From an uncultured Draconibacterium sp. (GTDB lineage Bacteria; Bacteroidota; Bacteroidia; Bacteroidales; Prolixibacteraceae), in assembly GCF_913063105.1 (NCBI RefSeq), contig NZ_CAJXYQ010000003.1, positions 310,001 through 374,000 on the forward strand: a stretch of 64,000 nt of DNA, read 5' to 3'. Below the pieces are notes generated by a model, which saw only the letters and a program-made list of their open reading frames with translations, was not told the DNA's origin and made no database searches. The first letter of the stretch is position 1. Every line of letters starts with the position of its first letter. Below, piece after piece: positions 37,098 to 46,171 of this stretch. The position numbers and the translations under genes are program-made.

Positions 37098-38264
37098 ATG
37101 AACAAGATGACCTATAGAGTTTTATTTTTTTTGGTAGCAGCGATGCTATTGTTAGCAGGGTGTAAAAAAGAAAAAGGATTTACTATTCGGGGTAAAATTA
37201 CACACGCCGAAGGGAAAGAAATTGTTTTAGAAGAACTGCATACCTCGTCGTTGAAAAAAATTGCAGAGGCTACAATTAATAAAAAGGGAGAGTTTGAAAT
37301 TAAAGGCGTAACCGGGATACCTACTTTTTACCTGCTAAAACTCACCGACCAAAACTTTATTACTTTATTGGTTGACTCGGCAGAAACAATTACTGTTGAA
37401 GCGGATGCTGCAAATTTCCACCGTGAATACAGTGTAACAGGGTCAGCAGGGTCGGAGCAGGTGAAACTGCTGGATTCAAAACTGAAAGAAACCCGAAACA
37501 AACTCGACTCGCTGCGCTCGTTAGATAACTTGTATACCGGGAACCCGGAATACGATGATGTACGTCCGCGGTGGGCCGAAGAATACGATGAAATTGTGGA
37601 AGAACAGATTGAATTCTCTACCGATTTTGTTCGCGAAAATCCGTTTGCAATGGCCAGTGTTTTGGCGCTTTATCAGAAATTTAATAACAACGATCAGTTT
37701 TATATTGTACGCGATTTGCAGGTGATGAAAACTGCTGCTTCGGCACTACATTCAATTTACCCGAATTCCGAGCAGGTGCAGGCACTTTACAACAATACAC
37801 TGCAGTTTGTTCGTCAGCAACAAGCCGAAAAAATGCAACAGTTTATTCAGGAACAAGGCGAAAACAGCCCGGACATTGTTCTTCCGGATGCCGATGGTAA
37901 AGAAATAGCACTGTCGTCGTTAAAAGGAAAAATTGTACTCTTGCAGTTTTGGGCAGCTGTTGACCGCGGGTCACGCATTCAGAACCCGGTTTTGGTTGAA
38001 GCCTATAAAAAATACAAACGGAAAGGTTTTGAGATTTACCAGGTTAGTGTAGATCAAAATCGTGCCGAATGGGTTGATGCCATTGATAAAGATGGTTTGT
38101 CGTGGATTAATGTTGGCGATATGGAAGGAAGTAGAAACGCCGCCGCAGTATACAACATTCAGTCTATTCCTTTTAATTATCTGCTTGATAAAGAAGGTGC
38201 TATTGTGGCGAAAAATCTCCAGGGACCTGCGCTCAATAAGGCACTGGCTCAGCTTTTAGATTAG
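37098..38264 (+). CDS. TlpA/AhpC-like thioredoxin-fold lipoprotein lacking the CxxC motif
   Basis: The 388-residue protein has a lipoprotein signal with lipobox Leu-Ala-Gly-Cys (Cys22). It continues with a DUF4369-like beta domain (about 28-130, FTIRGKITHAEGKEIVLEEL), a helical linker, and a C-terminal thioredoxin-fold domain (about 250-388) with LKGKIVLLQFWAAVDRGSR. In TlpA/ResA-like proteins this site reads WAxWCxxC, but here both cysteines are absent (Val-Asp-Arg-Gly-Ser-Arg). The cis-Pro is kept in Ile-Gln-Ser-Ile-Pro-Phe. It probably does no thiol-disulfide exchange and may serve as a binding or scaffold protein in the periplasm. The next gene begins 15 bp later. Confidence 0.85.
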   Translation: MNKMTYRVLFFLVAAMLLLAGCKKEKGFTIRGKITHAEGKEIVLEELHTSSLKKIAEATINKKGEFEIKGVTGIPTFYLLKLTDQNFITLLVDSAETITVEADAANFHREYSVTGSAGSEQVKLLDSKLKETRNKLDSLRSLDNLYTGNPEYDDVRPRWAEEYDEIVEEQIEFSTDFVRENPFAMASVLALYQKFNNNDQFYIVRDLQVMKTAASALHSIYPNSEQVQALYNNTLQFVRQQQAEKMQQFIQEQGENSPDIVLPDADGKEIALSSLKGKIVLLQFWAAVDRGSRIQNPVLVEAYKKYKRKGFEIYQVSVDQNRAEWVDAIDKDGLSWINVGDMEGSRNAAAVYNIQSIPFNYLLDKEGAIVAKNLQGPALNKALAQLLD

Positions 38265-38279
38265 CATAAACTCCAAAAA

Positions 38280-39041
38280 TTGGCTGAAAAACAAAAAATA
38301 TATTTTATTTCGGATATACACCTTGGTGCTCCTGCGTTAAATAATAACCGGGAACGCGAATTGCTGTTCGCCTCCTGGCTCGATGAAATTGAGACTGATG
38401 TGAGCGAACTTTTTCTAATGGGAGACATCTTCGATTTTTGGTACGAGTACAAAAAGGTGGTTCCTCGTGGGTTTACCCGAATTTTAGGCCGTCTGGCCAA
38501 TTTAACCGACAGGGGAATACCGGTGCATTTCTTTACCGGAAATCACGATATGTGGGTGTATGATTATCTGGCCGAAGAAACCGGAATTCAAGTTCATCAC
38601 AACTACATGGTACACGATATTTGCGGAAAGAAATTCTTTCTGGCCCATGGCGATGGCCTTGATGCATCCGATAAAGGTTATATTTTTTTGAAAAAAATAT
38701 TTACGAATAACAGTATGCGCTGGCTCTTTTCCAGGCTACATCCCAATTTTGCATTTTATATTGCGCACAAATGGTCGGCATCAAGTAGGTTATCAAAATC
38801 GGATTATGAGCAGGAATATGTGGCAGATAAAGATGGAATGTATAAATTTGCCGCGGAATTTATAAAAACAAATCCGGTTGATTATTTTGTAATGGGCCAT
38901 CGGCATCAACTGGTAAACAAAAAGATGAACGAAAAAACAAGTTTTGTTTTATTGGGCGATTGGATTAAGATGTTCTCTTATGGCGTTTTTGATGGCAATA
39001 ATTTTGAATTAAAGACATATAAGGATAAAGCGAAAGCTTAG
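38280..39041 (+). CDS. lpxH: UDP-2,3-diacylglucosamine diphosphatase (LpxH-like)
   Basis: The 253-residue metallophosphoesterase starts at a TTG (38280). A stop codon lies six codons upstream in frame, no ATG exists in between, and the first strand IYFISDIHLG begins right after, so TTG is well supported. Metal and catalytic motifs are SDIHLG (about 9-14), MGDIFDFW (about 44-51), TGNHDMW (about 81-87), AHGDG (about 121) and GHRHQ (about 204-208). LpxH makes lipid X in lipid A synthesis. It is followed 10 bp later by the ketosynthase gene, so co-transcription is probable. Confidence 0.9.
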   Translation: MAEKQKIYFISDIHLGAPALNNNRERELLFASWLDEIETDVSELFLMGDIFDFWYEYKKVVPRGFTRILGRLANLTDRGIPVHFFTGNHDMWVYDYLAEETGIQVHHNYMVHDICGKKFFLAHGDGLDASDKGYIFLKKIFTNNSMRWLFSRLHPNFAFYIAHKWSASSRLSKSDYEQEYVADKDGMYKFAAEFIKTNPVDYFVMGHRHQLVNKKMNEKTSFVLLGDWIKMFSYGVFDGNNFELKTYKDKAKA

Positions 39042-39051
39042 AAGAAGGATT

Positions 39052-40134
39052 ATGGCAAAGCAAACTTACACAAGAATTATTGGTACCGGAAGTTACCTTC
39101 CAACCCAAATAATTAAAAATACACACTTCCTGAATAACGAGTTTTTTACTCCATCGAAGAAAAAGATTGACGATAAAAGCAACGAAGAAATTATTCAGAA
39201 GTTTAGGGAGATTACGAATATTGAAGAGCGAAGGTACATTGAGGACGAATTGGTAACATCAGATATTGCCGCTTTTGCAGTTGAAGACGCTTGTAAATCA
39301 GCCGGCATTTCAAAAGATAGTCTCGATTTTATTATTGTTGGTCATAATTTTGGCGACATCGTGCAAGGCAATGTGCGTACTGATGTTTTACCAAGTTTAG
39401 CCAATAAGGTAAAAATGAAATTAAACATCAAAAATCCACAATGTATTTGCCACGATGTAGTTTCCGGTTGTCCGGGGTGGACACAGGGAATGATTACCGC
39501 CGATGCATATATTAAAGCCGGCTTTTCAAAACGTGGAGTTGTGGTAGGTGCCGATGTGCTTTCACGTATTTCCGATCCGCATGATCGCGATTCGATGATT
39601 TATGCCGATGGTGCCGGAGCAACTGTTGTTGAAGCTGTTGAAAGCGAAGAACCCCTTGGTATTTTGTCGCATTCCAGTCGTTCTGATTCTGTTAAATTTG
39701 CCAACCTGCTTACCTTGGGCGAATCAAGCAATGCCGATTTTGAAAGCGACGAACTGTTCATAAAAATGACTGGTCATAAATTATATGTTTATGCCATAAC
39801 TACAGTTCCGGGTGTGGTAAAGGAAAGTATTGAAAAAGCTGGGCTGGAGCTAAGCGACATTAAGAAAATTTTTATCCACCAGGCCAATGAAAAAATGGAT
39901 GAGGCTATTTTGGCAGGTGTGTTAAAATTATACGGTCAGAAAGAGGTCCCCGAAGGAATAATGCCTATGAGTATTCGAAAACTCGGAAACTCATCAACAG
40001 CTACTGTTCCAACCCTTGTCGACCTTGTTGTAAAAGGAAAAATGGAAGGGCACGAAGTTAACGAAGGTGATTATACAATTCTTTGTTCGGTAGGTGCCGG
40101 AATGAATATCAATTCCATCGTTTATAAATGGTAA
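39052..40134 (+). CDS. 3-oxoacyl-ACP synthase III-family (FabH-like) ketosynthase
   Basis: The 360-residue thiolase-fold enzyme has the Cys-His-Asn triad of KAS III: Cys in VVSGCPGWTQG (about 142), His in IFIHQANEKMDEA (about 278) and Asn in RKLGNSSTATVP (about 315). It is some 40 residues longer than canonical FabH, mainly in the N-terminal part (NEEIIQKFREITNIEERR). That suggests a specialised initiating or head-to-head condensing enzyme rather than the sole fatty-acid starter, but the acyl substrates cannot be told. It sits directly after lpxH and is closed by a terminator at 40156-40192. Confidence 0.87.
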   Translation: MAKQTYTRIIGTGSYLPTQIIKNTHFLNNEFFTPSKKKIDDKSNEEIIQKFREITNIEERRYIEDELVTSDIAAFAVEDACKSAGISKDSLDFIIVGHNFGDIVQGNVRTDVLPSLANKVKMKLNIKNPQCICHDVVSGCPGWTQGMITADAYIKAGFSKRGVVVGADVLSRISDPHDRDSMIYADGAGATVVEAVESEEPLGILSHSSRSDSVKFANLLTLGESSNADFESDELFIKMTGHKLYVYAITTVPGVVKESIEKAGLELSDIKKIFIHQANEKMDEAILAGVLKLYGQKEVPEGIMPMSIRKLGNSSTATVPTLVDLVVKGKMEGHEVNEGDYTILCSVGAGMNINSIVYKW

Positions 40135-40155
40135 ACTATTGACATTACAATAACG

Positions 40156-40192
40156 AAAGCCGGTCCGTCGTTTAACGGATCGGCTTTTTTTT
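40156..40192 (+). terminator. Rho-independent terminator after the FabH-like gene
   Basis: AAAGCCGGTCCGT and ACGGATCGGCTTT form a 13-bp stem with one G-U pair and a 6-base loop, followed by T residues. On the opposite strand the stem is preceded by an A run, so it may serve ung as well (convergent, 8 bp beyond). Confidence 0.88.
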
Positions 40193-40199
40193 ATTCGTT

Positions 40200-40862
40200 T
40201 TACCAGTTTATTGGTTCCATTCCTTTTGAAACAAGAAATTCGTTGGTACGGCTAAAATGCTTGTTGCCAAAAAAACCACGGCTTGCCGAAAGTGGCGATG
40301 GGTGCACTGAAGTTAAAACCAAATGTTTTTGCTGATCGATAAATTTACTCTTGCTAATGGCATAGTTTCCCCACAACAAAAAAACTACATTTTCTTTTTC
40401 CTTACTTATTTTCTCAATGGTAGCATCGGTAAATTGTTCCCACCCTTTTTTTTGATGCGAACCGGCCTGGTGGGCACGAACCGTTAAGGTGGCATTTAGC
40501 AGTAAAACTCCCTGCTGAGCCCACGCGCTAAGGTTGCCACTTTCCGGAATAGGCTTGCCTATATCGCTGTTCAGTTCTTTAAAAATATTACGTAAACTGG
40601 GCGGGAACTTCACCCCATCGTTTACCGAAAAGCACAGGCCATGCGCTTGCCCGGGGCCATGGTAGGGGTCTTGTCCTAAAATTACAACCTTAACCTGGGT
40701 AAAAGGACAAAGATCAAAAGCATTAAAAATAAGTTTGCCCGGCGGATAAATTCGTTGGGTGTTGTATTCGTTGCGTACAAAATCACTTAACTGCTTAAAA
40801 TAATCTTTTTCAAACTCATCGTGCAGCTGTGTTTTCCAGCCGGCTTCAATTTTAACCTCCAT
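40200..40862 (-). CDS. ung: Uracil-DNA glycosylase, family 1
   Basis: The 220-residue enzyme removes uracil from DNA in base excision repair. All family-1 marks are visible: the water-activating motif [18 protein letters not shown] (about 62-79, Asp65), the aromatic pocket and [10 protein letters not shown], the uracil-binding Asn in [11 protein letters not shown] (about 118-128), and the DNA-intercalation loop [13 protein letters not shown] (about 187-199) with catalytic His. The length is normal. It is convergent with the ketosynthase gene and divergent from rmuC. Confidence 0.97.
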   Translation of the reverse strand: MEVKIEAGWKTQLHDEFEKDYFKQLSDFVRNEYNTQRIYPPGKLIFNAFDLCPFTQVKVVILGQDPYHGPGQAHGLCFSVNDGVKFPPSLRNIFKELNSDIGKPIPESGNLSAWAQQGVLLLNATLTVRAHQAGSHQKKGWEQFTDATIEKISKEKENVVFLLWGNYAISKSKFIDQQKHLVLTSVHPSPLSASRGFFGNKHFSRTNEFLVSKGMEPINW

Positions 40863-40991
40863 GCAATAAAACGTTATTTTCCTTTAAAAATAGAAAAATT
40901 AGCGGCGGCAGAAATCAAATCACTATTTTTTCTTTTTCGCGATTGAGCTTACCTGCATTTTTGTATTTTTAAGCTTCAAATAAAATCAAAA

Positions 40992-42341
40992 ATGGAAATA
41001 ATTTATCTGCTTGCAGGAATGGTATTTGGTACCGTTGCTGCTTTTCTATATTTAAAATTGAAAGCACAAAAGGGACAGTCGGAGGCTGAAAAAATACTTT
41101 TTGAAAAAGAAAATGCATACCTGGAACAAAAGGCTGAAATTGAAAAACAAACCCTGGTTTGGCAAGAGCGCTACAATGCATTAAAAACCGAAGCCGATGA
41201 GTGGAAAGCTGATCTGGGCATCTACCGGGAAGAAAATAAAGCGCTGAATGTGCGACTTGAAAATGCCAAGGTACAGTTTGTAAATCAGGAGGAAAAGTTA
41301 AACGAGCAGAAGAAGGAACTGGAAGAGATGCAAAAAAGGCTGACTGCCGAATTTGAAAACCTGGCCAATAAAATTCTGGAAAAGAACAGCGAAAAATTTG
41401 CAGCTGCCAATCAAAAAAATATTGGCGATGTTTTAAATCCATTGAAGGAGAAAATACAGCTATTCGAGAAAAAAGTAGATGACACTTATAAGCAAGGATT
41501 AAAAGACCAGACCGACCTGAAAGCTGAACTAAAGAAATTATACGATCTGAATAACAAAATTAGCGAAGAAGCTAATAACCTTACCAAGGCACTGAAGGGT
41601 GATGTAAAAAAACAAGGAAACTGGGGAGAAGTGGTGTTGGAACGCATTTTAGAACGCTCGGGATTAAACGAAGGAGAACAGGGCTATGAAAAACAGTTTA
41701 GCGATACCACAGAAGACGGCAAAAGAATTCAGCCCGACATCGTGATTAACTTGCCTGACAATAAGCATATTATTGTGGATTCAAAAGTGTCGATGGTTGC
41801 CTACGAAAGAGCAGTAAATGCTGATGACGACGCAGAAAGAACAAAGTTTGTAAAAGAGCATTTATTAAGTATTAGAACCCACATAAAAGGCTTGAGCGAA
41901 AAACATTACCAAACAGCCAGTAAGCTAAATTCGCCTGATTTTGTTTTGTTATTTATTCCAATAGAGGCTTCGTTTAGTGTGGCCATTCAGGAAGATCAGG
42001 AGTTGTTTTCGTATGCCTGGGATCAGAAGGTGGTAATGGTTAGTCCTTCAACCTTGTTAGCTACTTTACGCACCATATCGTCTATTTGGCAGCAGGAAAA
42101 CCAAACCCGAAATGCCATAGAAATTGCCAAGCAGGGAGGAGCGCTTTACGACAAGTTTGTTGGATTTATCAGTGATATGGAAAACATTGGTAAAAATCTT
42201 GAAACGACAAGGAAAACATACGATGCAGCGCTGAACAAACTTCATACCGGTGCCGGTAACCTGGTTCGCCGGGTGGAAAACATTAAAAAACTGGGGGCTA
42301 AAGCTACAAAAGAATTGCCTCAGAAAATGTTGGACGAGTAA
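40992..42341 (+). CDS. rmuC: DNA recombination protein RmuC homologue
   Basis: The 449-residue protein has an N-terminal membrane helix (about 3-20), a long coiled coil (about 25-190, Glu/Lys-rich) and the RmuC nuclease-like domain (about 200-400). The domain carries GNWGEVVLERILERSGL, RIQPDIVINLPDN, IIVDSKVSM and VVMVSPSTLLATL. RmuC limits inversions and other rearrangements in E. coli; the core resembles PD-(D/E)xK nucleases (Asp, then Asp-Ser-Lys). The next gene is convergent pyrC, and a hairpin between them probably stops both. Confidence 0.93.
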   Translation: MEIIYLLAGMVFGTVAAFLYLKLKAQKGQSEAEKILFEKENAYLEQKAEIEKQTLVWQERYNALKTEADEWKADLGIYREENKALNVRLENAKVQFVNQEEKLNEQKKELEEMQKRLTAEFENLANKILEKNSEKFAAANQKNIGDVLNPLKEKIQLFEKKVDDTYKQGLKDQTDLKAELKKLYDLNNKISEEANNLTKALKGDVKKQGNWGEVVLERILERSGLNEGEQGYEKQFSDTTEDGKRIQPDIVINLPDNKHIIVDSKVSMVAYERAVNADDDAERTKFVKEHLLSIRTHIKGLSEKHYQTASKLNSPDFVLLFIPIEASFSVAIQEDQELFSYAWDQKVVMVSPSTLLATLRTISSIWQQENQTRNAIEIAKQGGALYDKFVGFISDMENIGKNLETTRKTYDAALNKLHTGAGNLVRRVENIKKLGAKATKELPQKMLDE

Positions 42342-42387
42342 GAAAAAAAGTACACAATAAGCAAGCTTGTGGTAGTGAGTTAAAGAA

Positions 42388-42421
42388 ATAAGGTGATTTC
42401 TAACAAAAGAAACCACCTTAT
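42388..42421. terminator. Hairpin between convergent rmuC and pyrC
   Basis: ATAAGGTGATTTCT and AGAAACCACCTTAT form a 14-bp stem (one A-C mismatch read in plus, a G-T pair read in minus) with a 6-base loop. It lacks a long T tract in either direction, so it may be a bidirectional, weaker terminator or a 3'-end stabiliser. Confidence 0.55.
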
Positions 42422-42516
42422 GAATGTGTACTTATTTAACGAATAAGTTCTATTGTCATTAACGAATAAAGTGAGTTTTGGTTTTTAGCTGGGGAAATTT
42501 TTCCTGTTTTGTAGGT

Positions 42517-43860
42517 TTAAGGATTAAAGGTTACCGCCTGTCCTTTGTTGGAATGAAGGATTTTACCCTCGTTGAAAACCCGTGATCCATTTACAAAAGT
42601 AGTTACAACCTGGTTCGAAAACTCAGTGCGCTCAAATGGTGCCCAACCACATTTGTATAAAATATTTTCTGGTGCAACAATCCAGTTTTTGTTTGGATCA
42701 ACCAAAACCAGGTCGGCAAAATAACCTTCACGAATGTACCCCCGCTTGTTCACACGGAAAAGGTCAGCAGGAGCATGGCACATCTTTTCAATCACTTTCT
42801 CGGTTGTAATAAAACCTTTCTTACTTAATTCGAGCATGGCTACCAGCGAGTGTTGTACCAATGGCCCTCCTGATGGAGCTTTAAAGTAGGTGTTTGTTTT
42901 TTCCTCCAAAGTATGCGGGGCATGGTCGGTGGCAATCACATCAATTTTATCTGATAGCAACGCCTCCCACAAAGCTTCTTTGTCTTTTATGCATTTAACC
43001 GACGGATTCCATTTTATGCGGGTGCCGTAATCAATATAATCTCGCTCGTCGAACCACAGGTGATGCACACAAACCTCGGCTGTAATTTTTTTGTCGGCCA
43101 CTTTGCCGGGCGCAAAAAGGCTCATTTCTTTTGCCGACGAGAGGTGCAAGATGTGTAAGCGGGTATCGAATTTTGAGGCCAGCTCAACCGCTTTCGATGA
43201 TGATTTGTAACAAGCCTCATCATTGCGGATATGGCAGTGCCGCGAAATAGGAACATTCTCACCATAACGCTGGCGGGCAATTTCAGTGTTGGCTTTTATT
43301 GTTGCTTCGTCTTCGCAGTGTGTGGCAACCAGAGTTGGGGCATTTTTAAATATTTCAGACAGCGTTTTGTCATCGTCAACCAACATATTTCCGGTTGAAG
43401 AGCCCATAAAAACTTTAATCCCACACACTTTTGTAGGATCGGTTTTTAGTACTTCCTGCAAATTGTTGTTGGTAGCACCCATGTAAAACGAGTAATTCAC
43501 TGCTGAAACTTCAGTAGCTCTATCGAATTTTTTTTGTAATTCTTCCTGTGTAACAGTTTGCGGATTGGTGTTGGGCATTTCCATATAAGTGGTAACACCA
43601 CCGGCTGCTGCTGCTTTACTTTCAGTTGCAATTTCGCCTTTGTGGGTTAAACCCGGTTCACGAAAATGTACCTGGTCGTCAATTACACCGGGTATTAAAA
43701 GCAAGCCAGTGGCATCAATAACTTCGGTTAGATTATTAACTACATCTGCCGGAACAACGTGGGGAAAAATCTTTTCTATTATTTCGCCATCAATTAAAAC
43801 ACTTCCTTTAAATTTTAATCCCTCGTTTACTATTGTTGCGTCTTTTATTAGTGTTTTCAT
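42517..43860 (-). CDS. pyrC: Dihydroorotase (pyrimidine synthesis)
   Basis: The 447-residue amidohydrolase closes carbamoyl-aspartate to dihydroorotate. The metal-site motifs are complete: DDQVHFREPGLTHKG (about 61-75, the HxR form), PNTNPQT, a conserved His in THCEDEATI (about 180), HILHLSSAKEM (about 235-245) and the catalytic Asp in IATDHAPHT (about 309-317). The length and the HFREPG motif are those of class I, bacterial PyrC/AllB-like dihydroorotases; allantoinase is less likely since no purine-catabolism genes adjoin. Confidence 0.92.
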   Translation of the reverse strand: MKTLIKDATIVNEGLKFKGSVLIDGEIIEKIFPHVVPADVVNNLTEVIDATGLLLIPGVIDDQVHFREPGLTHKGEIATESKAAAAGGVTTYMEMPNTNPQTVTQEELQKKFDRATEVSAVNYSFYMGATNNNLQEVLKTDPTKVCGIKVFMGSSTGNMLVDDDKTLSEIFKNAPTLVATHCEDEATIKANTEIARQRYGENVPISRHCHIRNDEACYKSSSKAVELASKFDTRLHILHLSSAKEMSLFAPGKVADKKITAEVCVHHLWFDERDYIDYGTRIKWNPSVKCIKDKEALWEALLSDKIDVIATDHAPHTLEEKTNTYFKAPSGGPLVQHSLVAMLELSKKGFITTEKVIEKMCHAPADLFRVNKRGYIREGYFADLVLVDPNKNWIVAPENILYKCGWAPFERTEFSNQVVTTFVNGSRVFNEGKILHSNKGQAVTFNP

Positions 43861-43963
43861 CTCCCCAGTTTTTGATTTAAAACAAAGTTACTAAAATACG
43901 TTGATACCCTTTAGTCAGCCGACGATGAAATTGTGTAATCCTTTGTCGAACGTCGAGTCTGGT

Positions 43964-44575
43964 TTATTGTTCAAATTCGAGGAGTATTGCTTCAATTTTA
44001 TTCAGTACAGGTTTTTTCTTATTTGTCCATGCTTTTTTCCCCATGTAAAATCCAAAACCCAGCAGGCACCAAAACGCTAACTGGAACAAAAGTACCCCGG
44101 TTGTTATATTAAGGTCCCCAAAATGATTCGAAACCGAAAATGTTGCTCCTGCATTTATAAACAACAAAACCGGTATCAGCCATAATTGCTGCTTGTTCCA
44201 AAACAAATAACTCTTTCTGGCGTTTTTTAGAAATTGTTTTTGCGAATCTAGGAAACTGCTACGTTTTATCTCGCTGAAACGTTTGCGCGAAAGCACGGCT
44301 AGAATCGCGAAAGCTACCACAAAACAAGTGCCTGCAATGCGGTTTCTGAGCGTCAGATCCGGATCAGCGTTTAAAATGAATATGCTAAAATATGCAACAG
44401 CCCCAACGGCATATAAAATATACCTTCGGAAGTATTTTCTTCTGGTTTCTGCTTCCTCAATTCGCAGGGTGTTCAGGAAGGAAGATTCTTCGGTATTCTT
44501 ACCCAAAATTCCAGTTGTTATTTCTTCTGGTGATTTTAGCTCTTTGTATTTTTCTGATAACAATTCAAAGTTCAT
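43964..44575 (-). CDS. Small membrane protein paired with an ECF sigma factor
   Basis: The 203-residue protein has an N-terminal cytoplasmic helical part (about 1-50, Lys/Glu-rich) and four membrane helices in two pairs (about 52-68, 82-98, 132-148, 160-180). Its ATG overlaps the end of the sigma factor gene by 11 bp, a layout typical of sigma/anti-sigma pairs. It could sequester or sense for the sigma factor, but no zinc anti-sigma motif (HxxxCxxC) or FecR domain is present. I do not recognise a family. Confidence 0.7.
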   Translation of the reverse strand: MNFELLSEKYKELKSPEEITTGILGKNTEESSFLNTLRIEEAETRRKYFRRYILYAVGAVAYFSIFILNADPDLTLRNRIAGTCFVVAFAILAVLSRKRFSEIKRSSFLDSQKQFLKNARKSYLFWNKQQLWLIPVLLFINAGATFSVSNHFGDLNITTGVLLFQLAFWCLLGFGFYMGKKAWTNKKKPVLNKIEAILLEFEQ

Positions 44576-45107
44576 TTTTCTGTTCCTCCATCATTTGTTT
44601 CAATTTCTTTTTAATCCGGTGAAATTTTACCCTTACATTTCCTTCTGATATTCCAACAATTTCTGCAATTCGGGCGTGGTCGAGTCCTTCTAAAACTAAA
44701 CTGATAATCGATTTTTCAGTAACAGGAAGCTGGTTAATTGCAACGAACATTGTTTTTAGTTCATTCTCAAGAATCGTTTTTCGGGCCAGGTTAACATCGT
44801 CTTCCGAAAGAATATCCTGTTTTATTTCCTGGCAGCGCTTGTCGTTGTTGTTCTGAAGCCGGCAATAATTAATTGCTGTATTTATCGATATTCTGTATAT
44901 CCATGTATTTACATGACTTTCGTTTCGAAACGATGCGAGGTTTTTCCAGATGTTGGTAAAAATCTCCTGAAACAGATCGTCGCGGTTGTGGCTGCTTCGT
45001 ACATAAGAACAACAGATTCGGAAAACACGGTCTTTGTTCTCCTCAAAAAGATGTTTAAACTGAATTTCTTTGGTACTCATTTTTTGTTTTTCTAATTGCT
45101 TAGACAA
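44565..45107 (-). CDS. ECF-type RNA polymerase sigma factor
   Basis: The 180-residue sigma-70 family protein has region 2 (about 12-80, FEENKDRVFRICCSYV, DDLFQEIFTNIWKNLASFR, TWIYRISINTAINYCR) and region 4 (about 120-172, LPVTEKSIISLVLEGLDHARIAEIVGISEGNVRVKFHRIKKKL). It has only these two regions, as in ECF sigma factors. The overlap with the downstream membrane gene suggests a regulated pair. The regulon is unknown. Confidence 0.9.
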   Translation of the reverse strand: MSKQLEKQKMSTKEIQFKHLFEENKDRVFRICCSYVRSSHNRDDLFQEIFTNIWKNLASFRNESHVNTWIYRISINTAINYCRLQNNNDKRCQEIKQDILSEDDVNLARKTILENELKTMFVAINQLPVTEKSIISLVLEGLDHARIAEIVGISEGNVRVKFHRIKKKLKQMMEEQKNEL

Positions 45108-45149
45108 AGCTCCCTGAATTTGTTACACCTGGTTACGAAATTAAGGTAT

Positions 45150-45174
45150 AAAAAAAGGCTGCACCGGGCAGCCT
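45150..45174 (-). terminator. Rho-independent terminator of the mannosyltransferase gene
   Basis: On the minus strand AGGCTGCC and the complementary GCAGCCT form a 7-8-bp stem with a short loop, followed by T residues (the A run at 45150-45156). It lies 26 bp after the stop codon of the gene at 45200-45934. Confidence 0.85.
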
Positions 45175-45199
45175 CTATATTATGATGAATTGTTTTTTC

Positions 45200-45934
45200 T
45201 TAATTGTTTCGTTCGTATTTACGGGTGAAGCTTCGCAATTTCATCTTTAAAACACCCCAAAGTGCTTCGTTAAAAATACCTCCACTCATTTTCGATGTTC
45301 CTTCCTGCCGGTCGGTAAATACAATCGAAATCTCTTTGATGTTAAATCCAAATTTATGGGCAGTAAATTTCATTTCAATCTGAAAACCATAGCCAATCAG
45401 TTTTATATTATCAAGATCAATAGTTTCCAGCACTTCTCGCTTCCAGCATACAAAGCCGGCAGTGGTATCACGAACATCCATTCCGGTAACAATACGCACA
45501 TACATTGATGCAAAATACGACATCAACACTCGTCCAAGTGGCCAGTTTACCACATTAATTCCGGTAATATACCTCGACCCGATAGCAACGTCAGCACCTT
45601 CATCAATGGCGCCAAACAGTTTTAGTAAATCATCAGGATTATGCGAAAAATCGCAATCCATTTCGCAAACCGCTTCGTAATCTCTTTCAAGGGCCCATTT
45701 AAATCCTGCAATATAAGCAGTGCCTAATCCAAGCTTTCCTTTTCTTTCCAATATATGTAGCTTTCCCGGAAACTCTTTTATCAGGCGTTTTACAATTTCA
45801 GCCGTACCATCGGGCGAATTATCTTCAACAATTAATAAATGAAAAGGCTTTTCCAAAGAAAAAACTTTGCGGATCATTTTTTCCACATTTTCCTTTTCAT
45901 TATAAGTAGGTATGATTACTAAATTTTTCGACAC
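45200..45934 (-). CDS. Polyprenol monophosphomannose synthase-like glycosyltransferase
   Basis: The 244-residue GT2-family enzyme has the N-terminal nucleotide-sugar motifs VIPTYNEKENVEKMI (about 7-21) and EDNSPDGTAEIVKRL (about 36-50), the metal-binding DCDFSHNPDDL (about 94-104, DxD-like), GSRYITG (about 121), and a C-terminal acceptor part with DRQEGTSKMSGGIF. There is no membrane anchor, as in the soluble Dpm1-like form. It would transfer mannose (or another hexose) from GDP-sugar to polyprenyl phosphate for envelope glycans or protein O-glycosylation, a system known in Bacteroidota. The exact sugar is not fixed. Confidence 0.88.
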   Translation of the reverse strand: MSKNLVIIPTYNEKENVEKMIRKVFSLEKPFHLLIVEDNSPDGTAEIVKRLIKEFPGKLHILERKGKLGLGTAYIAGFKWALERDYEAVCEMDCDFSHNPDDLLKLFGAIDEGADVAIGSRYITGINVVNWPLGRVLMSYFASMYVRIVTGMDVRDTTAGFVCWKREVLETIDLDNIKLIGYGFQIEMKFTAHKFGFNIKEISIVFTDRQEGTSKMSGGIFNEALWGVLKMKLRSFTRKYERNN

Positions 45935-46171
45935 TTTCCTGAATTATTAGATTTATCAAACGAAAATAAGGTTTTTAGCGTGAAAAACGGTTTGTTTAAG
46001 GATCATTTATTTAGCAAATAAATTGCGAATAAAGTAAAAGTAAAAATTACTAATTGATTTATAGAGATTAAAAAAGTGTTAAAATGTTGCTAATAGCGGC
46101 GCAATACTGTCAAGTATCTATGGAATTGCTGAAATTTGTGCCAGTTGAAAAGGTTAGTGCAATATTTTTCT

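Noticed and set aside
40969..41442. 157-codon antisense frame over rmuC
   Set aside because: It mirrors the coiled-coil coding of rmuC and is rich in Phe/Pro/Leu, as expected from reversed Lys/Glu codons.
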